From Clostridia bacterium (GTDB taxonomy: Bacteria; Bacillota; Clostridia; Oscillospirales; CAG-272), in contig CAAGGQ010000100.1 in assembly GCA_900769475.1 (NCBI GenBank), positions 1 through 7,266 of the forward strand: a stretch of 7,266 nt of DNA, read 5' to 3'. The notes under the pieces were generated by a model that had not been told where the DNA came from, did not search any database, and saw only the letters and a program-made list of their open reading frames with translations. A program made the position numbers and the translations under genes. Within the stretch, counting starts at the first letter, position 1. Every line of letters starts with the position of its first letter. Shown here one piece after another: positions 1-5,800 of the stretch.

Positions 1-66
1 CGCGGGAGACCGCAGGTCTCCCCTACGGGTTGGGAGGAAGGCTTTCGCCTTCGCTCAGGATGACAC
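1..66. other. Intergenic segment with two hairpins, repeat-like
   Basis: No gene is visible here. Two hairpins are seen directly. Bases 4-11 (GGGAGACC) pair perfectly with 15-22 around a 3-base loop. Bases 37-42 (GAAGGC) pair with 47-52 around a 4-base loop, which on the minus strand is GAAA, a GNRA-type tetraloop. On the minus strand, 63 to 49 reads TCATCCTGAGCGAAG, a string I recall as recurring between genes in many bacterial genomes; that is memory, not a search. The segment lies beyond the rplA terminator, so it is probably outside the operon transcript. It is cut by the window edge, so its full length is unknown. Confidence 0.4.
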
Positions 67-72
67 AAAAAC

Positions 73-109
73 AAAAAAGACAGAGAACGTAACGTTCTCT
101 GTCTTTTTT
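73..109 (-). terminator. Intrinsic terminator after rplA (bidirectional shape)
   Basis: Bases 79-88 (GACAGAGAAC) pair perfectly with 94-103 (GTTCTCTGTC), and the pairing can extend two more base pairs into the loop. The stem is flanked by six A (73-78) and six T (104-109), so it has a U-tract in either direction. It begins 11 bases past the rplA stop, which is where the minus-strand operon should end. No plus-strand gene feeds into it, so the minus-strand role is the likely one. Confidence 0.9.
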
Positions 110-119
110 ACATCTTTGA

Positions 120-815
120 TTAGCCAAGCTTTGCCTGGTTTACCTTGATGCCAGGGCCCATAGTGGAAGCCACTACGCAGCTCTTAATATACTGACCCTT
201 TGCAGCGGCGGGCTTTGCCTTGATGATGGCACCCAGGAGAGTATCAAAGTTTTCCTTGATCTTCTCAGCGCCAAAGGAAGCCTTACCGATGGGGCAGTGG
301 ATGATGTTGGTCTTGTCCAGACGGTACTCGATCTTACCGGCCTTAGCTTCGGTAACAGCGCGAACAACGTCGGGAGTAACGGTACCGGCCTTAGGAGAAG
401 GCATCAGGCCCTTGGGACCCAGAACCTTACCCAGACGACCGATGACAGACATCATGTCGGGAGTAGCAATTACAACGTCAAAGTCGAACCAGTTTTCCTT
501 CTGGATCTTCTCGGCGTACTCTACACCGCCGGCGTAATCTGCGCCTGCGTCCAGAGCCTTCTGAACGTTATCACCCTTTGCAAATACCAGGGTCTTAACG
601 GTCTTACCGGTTCCGTTGGGAAGTACAACGGCACCACGAACCTGCTGGTCTGCGTGACGGGAGTCAACGCCCAGACGAACGTGAACTTCAATGGTTTCGT
701 CGAACTTTGCCTTGGAAGTCTGGCAAACCAGCTCCATAGCTTCTGCAACGTCGTATGCTTTGCTCTTTTCGATCAGCTTTGCGCTATCGGAATATTTCTT
801 ACCCATTTTTGCCAT
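120..815 (-). CDS. rplA: 50S ribosomal protein L1
   Basis: L1 binds 23S rRNA at the mobile L1 stalk near the ribosomal E site and helps release deacylated tRNA. In many bacteria it also represses its own rplK-rplA mRNA by binding a site that mimics the rRNA. The 231 residues match the usual length. The N-terminal RNA-binding block (about 38-72, with KFDETIEVHVRLGVD and a G-T-G-K end) and the family signature around 125-145 (IGRLGKVLGPKGLMPSPKAG) are intact. The start at 815 is set by an AGGAGGG Shine-Dalgarno sequence at 824-830, 8 bases upstream, which overlaps the rplK stop codon (TAAGGAGGG). Translation is therefore probably coupled to rplK. An in-frame ATG at 806 is less well placed. The gene is the last of the operon and is followed by an intrinsic terminator. 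Confidence 0.98.
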   Translation of the reverse strand: MAKMGKKYSDSAKLIEKSKAYDVAEAMELVCQTSKAKFDETIEVHVRLGVDSRHADQQVRGAVVLPNGTGKTVKTLVFAKGDNVQKALDAGADYAGGVEYAEKIQKENWFDFDVVIATPDMMSVIGRLGKVLGPKGLMPSPKAGTVTPDVVRAVTEAKAGKIEYRLDKTNIIHCPIGKASFGAEKIKENFDTLLGAIIKAKPAAAKGQYIKSCVVASTMGPGIKVNQAKLG

Positions 816-829
816 TTTCGTTACCCTCC

Positions 830-1255
830 TTAGTCCTCAACGGTAACGCCCATGGAACGTGCGGTACCTGCGATCATGCTCATCGCCGTCTCAATGTTTG
901 CCGCATTCAGGTCGGGCATCTTGGTTTCGGCAATCTTCTTTACCTGTTCCTTAGTCAGCTTTGCAACCTTGGTCTTGTTGGGAGCTGCGGAACCCGACTC
1001 AATGCCGGCTGCCTTCTTGATCAGAACGGGAGCGGGGGGAGTCTTGGTGATAAAGGTGAAGGAACGGTCTGCGTAAACGGTAATAACAACGGGAATGATC
1101 AGACCAATGTCATTCTTGGTTCTCTCGTTAAATTCCTTGGTGAATACGGGAATAGCAACACCGTACTGACCGAGTGCCGGACCTACAGGGGGCTGAGGAG
1201 TTGCTTTACCGGCGGGCAACTGCAACTTGATATAACCCAAAATTTTCTTTGCCAT
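830..1255 (-). CDS. rplK: 50S ribosomal protein L11
   Basis: L11 forms the base of the GTPase-associated centre with 23S rRNA. It is contacted by elongation factors, is needed for RelA activation in species that have RelA, and forms part of the thiostrepton site. From the ATG at 1255 the protein has 141 residues, the typical length. It has the N-terminal proline-rich segment (PAGKATPQPPVGPALGQ, residues 14-30) and the C-terminal rRNA-binding domain with TKMPDLNAANIETAM and a GTARSMGVTVED end. A TTG codon at 1273 would add six residues, but it overlaps the Shine-Dalgarno sequence, so ATG 1255 is preferred. After GPALGQ the sequence reads YGVAIP (31-36), where many family members have HGVNIM; I note this as a small departure only. 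The gene lies 89 bases after nusG and 14 before rplA. Confidence 0.98.
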   Translation of the reverse strand: MAKKILGYIKLQLPAGKATPQPPVGPALGQYGVAIPVFTKEFNERTKNDIGLIIPVVITVYADRSFTFITKTPPAPVLIKKAAGIESGSAAPNKTKVAKLTKEQVKKIAETKMPDLNAANIETAMSMIAGTARSMGVTVED

Positions 1256-1265
1256 GATTAAAATT

Positions 1266-1271
1266 ACCTCC
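1266..1271 (-). promoter_or_regulatory. Ribosome binding site deciding the rplK start
   Basis: On the minus strand this reads GGAGGT, 10 bases before the ATG at 1255. It physically overlaps the upstream in-frame TTG (1271-1273), which rules that codon out as the normal start. Confidence 0.8.
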
Positions 1272-1287
1272 AAATGTGGTTTGATGC

Positions 1288-1341
1288 GGAAGAATTAAAA
1301 AGTAAAAATTTTCTTCCTCCCACGTGCAACCGGTGGGTTGC
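1288..1341 (-). promoter_or_regulatory. nusG-rplK spacer with two hairpins, possible regulatory site
   Basis: The 89-base gap between nusG and rplK is long for this operon. Two inverted repeats are visible. Bases 1326-1331 (GCAACC) pair with 1336-1341 (GGTTGC) around a 4-base loop. Bases 1288-1294 (GGAAGAA) pair with 1311-1317 (TTCTTCC) around an A/T-rich loop. A competing helix, 1319-1323 (CCCAC) with 1333-1337 (GTGGG), excludes the first. In E. coli and several other bacteria L1 represses rplK-rplA translation by binding the leader before rplK, so this is where such a site would lie. I cannot match the L1 consensus with confidence. There is no clear U-tract at the base of the GC-rich hairpin, so a terminator is unlikely. 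Confidence 0.35.
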
Positions 1342-1344
1342 TTG

Positions 1345-1896
1345 TTAGATTTGTGATCCTGCCATCTTGACCTCGTTGACCGAGAGCTCTACGGGCATAT
1401 CACGGGTTCCGCGCTTGATGAGCACGGTAACGTTTTTCAGATCCTCGGAAATATCCTGAACGATACCGCTGTATCCTTCAAAGAGACCGCCAACCACCGT
1501 GACGCTATCGCCAACGGCAAAGGAGAGCTTCACCTGCTGGGTCTGCTCGATGCAGAGCGCAGCAACCTCTTCCTCACTCAAGGGAGTGGGACGGGATCCG
1601 GGACCTACAAAGCCGGTAACGCCGGTGATGTTTCGAACGGCATGCCAGCTTTCCTCGTTCATAACCATCTTAATGTAAACGTAGCAGGGGAAGGTTTTGA
1701 TCTCCACTTCCTTCTCGGTATCGCCATTTTTTTCAATCACGATCTCGGTGGGAATGCGGATATCAAAGATCATGTGGCCCAGGCCACGGTTTTCGATGAT
1801 CTTCTCGAGATTTGCTTTTACTTTGTTTTCGTAGCCGGAATAAGTGTGCGCCACATACCATCTCGGGCCTACGTTCATTTCATTGATATCACTCAT
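1345..1896 (-). CDS. nusG: Transcription termination/antitermination protein NusG
   Basis: NusG is the universal elongation factor (bacterial Spt5). Its N-terminal NGN domain binds the RNA polymerase clamp, and its C-terminal KOW domain contacts Rho or ribosomal protein S10. The 183 residues match the usual size. The NGN domain begins at RWYVAHTYSGYENKV (12-26) and includes the core near FPCYVYIKM (69-77), SWHAVRNITGVTGFVG (83-98) and the linker SRPTPLSEEE. The KOW motif is VGDSVTVVGGLFEGYSGIV (128-146). A typical member has FPGYV where this one has FPCYV. The start at 1896 lies only 9 bases after the secE stop, with no recognisable Shine-Dalgarno sequence before it or before the next in-frame ATG (1878). 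Translation probably depends on ribosomes finishing secE. Pairing with secE is the normal bacterial order. Confidence 0.97.
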   Translation of the reverse strand: MSDINEMNVGPRWYVAHTYSGYENKVKANLEKIIENRGLGHMIFDIRIPTEIVIEKNGDTEKEVEIKTFPCYVYIKMVMNEESWHAVRNITGVTGFVGPGSRPTPLSEEEVAALCIEQTQQVKLSFAVGDSVTVVGGLFEGYSGIVQDISEDLKNVTVLIKRGTRDMPVELSVNEVKMAGSQI

Positions 1897-1905
1897 GATC
1901 GGTTA

Positions 1906-2310
1906 TTATTTGAACAGATTGATGAATGCGATAAAGCCCCGGGAGAGTCCCAAGTCGATCAAGCAGATCGCAACGGCGCAAACCACCAGAACCACCAGAA
2001 CCACCAGAGTGGACTTCTTGGTCTGATTCCAGGTCAGCCAAACGATCTTCTTGGATTCGCTCTTGTAAACACGCAGGAACTTGCCAACCTTCTCACGGAA
2101 GATGATGCACAAAACAACCGCTGCAACCAGGATAACTCCAAAGATTGCTACCAGAATGATGGTTTCGGTCTTGGTGAACAGAGAAGTGTCTGTAGAATGA
2201 TCGTGACCGTGGTCATCATCTGCCAGTACAGGAATCGCAAAGAGTGAGATCATCATCAGGACGGAGAGAAAAACAACCGCCCATTTCTTTAACAGGGTAC
2301 CTGTTTTCAT
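1906..2310 (-). CDS. secE: Preprotein translocase subunit SecE, N-terminally extended
   Basis: SecE is the essential small membrane subunit that clamps SecY in the SecYEG protein-export channel. The conserved part is about residues 74-134: an amphipathic helix (VGKFLRVYKSESKKIVW) and a membrane helix (about 100-120) ending in DLGLSRGFIAFI. This position between rpmG and nusG is also diagnostic. The protein is longer than the one-helix SecE (about 60-75 residues) common in Firmicutes. Residues 1-30 look like a signal peptide: K8-K9, a hydrophobic core 11-27, and V-L-A then D, a plausible signal peptidase I site. A patch DDDHGHDHS follows (31-39), then a second hydrophobic helix (51-70). It may therefore have three membrane segments, as in E. 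coli, or be cleaved to two. The conserved W-P-T of the amphipathic helix is W-L-T (91-93). An AGGA sequence 7 bases before the ATG supports the start at 2310. Confidence 0.93.
   Translation of the reverse strand: MKTGTLLKKWAVVFLSVLMMISLFAIPVLADDDHGHDHSTDTSLFTKTETIILVAIFGVILVAAVVLCIIFREKVGKFLRVYKSESKKIVWLTWNQTKKSTLVVLVVLVVCAVAICLIDLGLSRGFIAFINLFK
1982..2008. repeat. Three perfect 9-bp tandem units inside secE
   Basis: The unit ACCACCAGA (plus strand) occurs three times without a mismatch. On the coding strand it encodes Leu-Val-Val three times (residues 102-110) in the conserved membrane helix of SecE. Codons are identical in each copy. Gain or loss of a unit would keep the frame and change the helix by three residues. 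Confidence 0.9.
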
Positions 2311-2349
2311 GCTTTGATCCTAATTCCTTTCTTTAGATAGATGCAAGGA

Positions 2350-2511
2350 TTATTTGGTTTCCTTGTGAAGCGTGTGTTTGCGGCAGAACTTGCAGTACTT
2401 CATGAGCTCCAATCTGTCGGGGTCATTTTTCTTGTTTTTCTTTGTGTCATAGTTTCTCTGCTTGCACTCGGTGCATGCGAGAGTGATCTTGACGCGAGAC
2501 TCATTAGCCAT
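2350..2511 (-). CDS. rpmG: 50S ribosomal protein L33
   Basis: This small ribosomal protein sits near the E site of the 50S subunit. The 53-residue product starts MANESRVKITLACTECKQRN and ends CRKHTLHKETK. It is the zinc-binding form: two cysteine pairs, C13-x-x-C16 and C40-x-x-C43, make a zinc ribbon. Many Firmicutes also carry a cysteine-free copy that replaces it when zinc is scarce; none is in this window. The core (NYDTKKNKKNDPDRLELMKYC) is typical of the family. A strong AGGAGG at 2521-2526 lies 9 bases before the ATG and fixes the start. It is the first gene of the operon, 39 bases before secE, with no tRNA-Trp in the gap, although one is found there in some genomes. Confidence 0.97.
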   Translation of the reverse strand: MANESRVKITLACTECKQRNYDTKKNKKNDPDRLELMKYCKFCRKHTLHKETK

Positions 2512-2540
2512 ATAGCGGCACCTCCTATTTGATTTTATTT

Positions 2541-2560
2541 GACGAAGTAAAGTCTTCGTC
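2541..2560 (-). other. Hairpin in the rpmG leader, near the ribosome binding site
   Basis: Bases 2541-2547 (GACGAAG) pair perfectly with 2554-2560 (CTTCGTC) around a 6-base loop. On the transcript the hairpin ends 14 bases before the AGGAGG of rpmG. What follows it on the minus strand is A-rich rather than U-rich, so it is not an intrinsic terminator. It could stabilise the mRNA or position the ribosome binding site in the open; this is inference. Confidence 0.5.
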
Positions 2561-2570
2561 CGTGTACCTC

Positions 2571-2667
2571 CCTCTGAAAGGTGCCCATCAAACCCTATTC
2601 AGGTGGCGCAATGATAGGCGATCTGTGCTCAAAAAATGGGCACAAAGAAAAAACCCTTTTGCAGAGG
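2571..2667 (-). promoter_or_regulatory. Candidate structured 5' leader RNA of the rpmG operon
   Basis: The predicted transcript starts near 2668. Its first bases can pair with a segment about 90 nt later: 2662-2667 (CAGAGG on the plus strand) with 2571-2576 (CCTCTG). The stem continues after a 2-base bulge with 2656-2659 (CTTT) to 2577-2580 (AAAG). An 8-bp helix follows, 2636-2643 (ATGGGCAC) with 2581-2588 (GTGCCCAT), and inside it 2594-2598 (CCTAT) pairs with 2614-2618 (ATAGG). A competing local helix, 2624-2628 (TGTGC) with 2640-2644 (GCACA), would exclude the 8-bp helix, so two states are possible. It does not match a ribosomal leader or riboswitch class I can name. Pairing was worked out by eye; no folding energy was computed. 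Confidence 0.5.
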
Positions 2668-2674
2668 TAAAACT

Positions 2675-2703
2675 ATTATAGCACAATCCCGATGGCTTGT
2701 CAA
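2675..2703 (-). promoter_or_regulatory. Consensus sigma-A promoter of the rpmG-secE-nusG-rplK-rplA operon
   Basis: On the minus strand, a -35 box TTGACA (2698-2703) is separated by exactly 17 bases from a -10 box TATAAT (2675-2680). TG and one base directly before the -10 box form an extended -10 element. Every position of both hexamers matches the consensus. The start of transcription should be near 2668, giving a leader of about 157 nt to the rpmG ATG. The sequence upstream of the -35 box is strongly A/T-rich and could act as an UP element. This strength suits a ribosomal operon. Confidence 0.93.
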
Positions 2704-2806
2704 TAGGATTTTTTGTATTTCTTTAAAAAAATAAATTATTTTTTCTTCCTTATATATAGAGGCATTTTAAAAAAGAAAAAACACGTGCCCTTCTCTAAGC
2801 ACAACC
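2704..2806. other. A/T-rich spacer between the two transcription units
   Basis: No gene is seen here. Runs such as TTTTTT, AAAAAAA and TATATATA dominate from 2709 to 2781, in contrast to the GC-richer genes around it. The part next to the -35 box may serve as an UP element for the rpmG promoter. On the minus strand 2781 to 2769 reads six T, C, six T, lying about 25 bases past the strong terminator stem; it could add to termination of the lipoprotein transcript. A weak GTGC/GCAC pairing (2787-2801 region) precedes that tract. Confidence 0.5.
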
Positions 2807-2839
2807 AAGCCCCCGCGACAGCGTCGCGGGGGCTTTTTT
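2807..2839. terminator. Strong GC-rich terminator hairpin after the lipoprotein gene
   Basis: Bases 2807-2819 pair perfectly with 2823-2835 (13 bp, core CCCCCGCGAC/GTCGCGGGGG) around the loop AGC. It stands 18 bases past the stop codon of the minus-strand lipoprotein gene, the expected place for its terminator. The continuous T-run (2834-2839) is on the plus-strand side. On the minus strand the stem is followed by the mixed sequence GGTTGTGCTT. By sequence it is thus a canonical plus-strand terminator and a weaker minus-strand one, although the only recognised gene feeding into it is on the minus strand. Confidence 0.8.
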
Positions 2840-2853
2840 GGGATGGGATCTTT

Positions 2854-5800
2854 TTAGTTTCCGTTGGGATAGTAAATGTAGTTCTCACTGGAGAAGTGGA
2901 TCTCCTTGAGATTATCCGCAAGGAATTTGTTTGCCTCCAACCGGTTATACAAGCTGGTGGTTACACTGCTTGCAGTGGGAAGGGGCCAGAGTGCAATGGT
3001 GGTATCGTATTCCTCGTTTACAATGTACTGATAGAATTCGAGCTGTCCATTGTAACCGTGGTGAATGATCTGCAGGAAATCCGAATCCAGCAGGGTTCCC
3101 GTCATCTTGTTACATTCCTTCTCTGCCGGCTCCTCCAGGTCACCCGCTACCAGGTAGGATTTTCCCGCATGGGTGATCTTATAAGCCGTGTTGGAGTTGT
3201 TAAAGTCTTTGATCGAGTTGGGATAGAAATCCTCATGGGTGAAGAGGATCTCGATGGTACAATCGGCAAACTGATATACCATACCCGTGTGTGCCACCAG
3301 GTTGGGATACTTCTCCAGCAGTCGGTACATACGGGGGTAACGGATGGAATAGTAATCCACCTTCAGATTGCTTCCGGGTACCGAGCGAGCGTACTCGTAA
3401 GACGGGAAGTTGTACATATAGTTCTGAACCTCCAGCTCGCCGGGATACATTCTTTCCATCTCCCAGGCCACGTTCATGTGGTCGGAGTGCAAGTGAGTGA
3501 AGAGCCATGCCGCTACGACGACCTTGCCGTTGGGGGAGTTCTCCTTCATAAAGTTATAGAGATCACGAACCTCCTGAATGTCCTTGGCCTTGCCGTCGGT
3601 GAGCTGACCGCCGTCAACCACGATATAGCGTCCGTCGGACAAGCGATAGACCATGCAAAGTCCCTGGCCGTAGCTGGAGCCGGTGTTGCGCAGAGAGAAC
3701 ATGGGCTCGGTGACCTTCTCGTAAGAGCCGGCTTGTGCCTGAACGGCCTTATAGTCCTGATATTCTTTGATGTTTGCTACCACCACGCGCATGTTGGAAT
3801 TGCCCTCGCAGAAGTAGGTGTGAACCATGAAGTCCTCGTTGGTGTAGGTGAAGAAATGATTCTTCAGCTCCCGACCGCCCAGGCGCTTGTAGTTGGCGGC
3901 ATCAAAGGGCAGGAACTCGTAAGAGGTGGTGCGGGATTCCTGCAGGGTAAAGCCTGCCTCGGCCAGGATCTTGTTGTAGGCCTGGAAGTACTCGTAGCTG
4001 GTGCCGTTGAGCACGTAGGTGCAGTTATCGTTGAAGTTTCCGTCGTACAGTACGGCGTTCTCGGGAACGGGAACCTCTGCCTTATTGGCCGTGGGTGCGC
4101 CCTTGACCACGTAGATGTCCCGGATGTGGAAGGTACTGCTCTTGCTGATGCCGTTCTGATCGTAGGGAATACGGAAGGTGACCGAATGCTTGCCTGCGCT
4201 CAGATAGGTGCCGTAGCCCACCAGGTAGGCATTGCAATCCTTATCGTTATCCCGCAGGATCTCGTCCTGCACCACCACCGAGTAGGTCAGCTCGGTCTGT
4301 TGACCATAGGACTGATCGTCGATCTGAAGCAGGGCGTAGCGGGTCTCCTCATAGCCGGCCGTTCCCTTCAAGCGGATGCGGAAGCAGAACTCGTAGTAGC
4401 CGTCCTCGGCCACCTCAAAGCTCCAGGTGTGGTAGGCCTCGTAGCGATCCAGGGTCTCGCCGTAGATGGTAGCGGCCACACCGGGATCTGCATAATAATG
4501 GAAGGGTGCGGTGTCGCTGATCTTGTACGCGGTGGTTCCGTTGGCCGTCCAGTCGCAATCTCCACCGCAGGTGCAATGGTTTTGCAGAGCATACTGATCG
4601 GGCTTCGAGCCTGTGGGAGTGGAATTGACGCAGGTCAGATTGGTGCCGGTGGCAAAGTCCATATTCTTTTGAGAGATGATACCGGCCACGTTGGCAAATT
4701 CCTTGGGAAGATTGGGGCTGAAATGCTTGCGGTGGAAGGCCAGAGAGTCGGGTTCCTGACCGTAATTCTGCAGACCGTAGCCGTAATTCTTCTCGGCGGA
4801 GGGATCCTGGGCGCTAAAGGGAACCACGCTCAGGAAGGTGCTCTTTACGTAAGCGTAGGTGTAGCCATCCTTCTCAATCAGCTCAATCTGGGAGGCGGGG
4901 ATATCCTGGATCGTGAGGGTGCAGAGATAATCCGAGAGGCACTCCCGGGCGGTGATGATCTGACCGCCTGCGTTGAGCGACTTATAAATATTGGGGCAAT
5001 ATACGGTTTTGGTGGTGGTGGTTACCTTAGTTCCCAGAGTGCGGGTGGTAACGTCAAAGCCGAGGAAGAGATCGTCGGCCGAGAGATTCTTGACACCAAA
5101 CACGTAGCGCAGATCGTAGGTATCGTCCCAGGAGTTGCCCACACCGTCGGGACCCAGGTTCTTGCGGTACTGCACGCCTACGGTGCGGAAAACGGCATTC
5201 TGGTTGATGGGATCCAGGAAGTTTTCCACCGTGGGGATCTCGTTGTACCAGCGGTAGGTGACGTTATTGGCCTCGATCACCGAGGTTTTGTCCTGATTAT
5301 AGCCCAGGGCCACGTTGAAGATATCGTCTTCCTCGCAATCAACGCTGGTCATTTCCACATCGATGGTGCAATCGTTCATCTTCACCGTGGTGGTGCGCAG
5401 AGCACCCAGGAAGGCACCCGTATAGGAGGGCATGCCGCCCAGATCCTGGGTGGTCTGCTTTGCCACCACCTGGCAGTTGCTCAGGGTAGCAACGTAGGTG
5501 GACATCTGGCTCTGGTTGCCCAGATTGATCATACCGATAAAGCCGCCTACGTAGGGGTTCTTGGCCGAATTGACCCGGAAATTCAGAGTAGCCTCCACGG
5601 TGCAGTTGGTGGCTGTGAAGATGCGGCAGGTTTGCACAAAGCCCAAAAGACCTCCCGAGGTACGGTTGGCCGTGAGGGTACCGGTGCTATGGCAGTTGTT
5701 GAGGGTGATGGACTCGATGGTGCGACCCGTACCCACGAGATATCCGCCAATGCCGCCCATCCAGGAGCCGCCGCCTACCGTTCCCGTGTAGGTGATGTCA

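Noticed and set aside
1256..1273. Earlier TTG start for rplK adding six residues
   Set aside because: The TTG overlaps the GGAGGT ribosome binding site, and the ATG at 1255 gives the standard 141-residue L11.
1642..2247. Plus-strand open frame across nusG and secE
   Set aside because: It mirrors the codon register of two well-identified minus-strand genes and its product looks like no known protein.
2311..2349. tRNA-Trp gene between rpmG and secE, as found in some genomes
   Set aside because: The gap is only 39 bases, too short for a tRNA.
2541..2560. Hairpin before rpmG as an attenuator terminator
   Set aside because: On the transcript the hairpin is followed by an A-rich stretch, not by U residues.
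2728..2760. Plus-strand promoter using TATATA at 2751-2756
   Set aside because: No acceptable -35 box lies at the right distance (TAAAAA only), and low complexity explains the TATATA.
5000..5060. Trinucleotide-rich stretch (ACC/GGT repeats) as a microsatellite
   Set aside because: It encodes a run of four Thr (residues 606-609) with mixed codons and is too short and irregular to count as a repeat.
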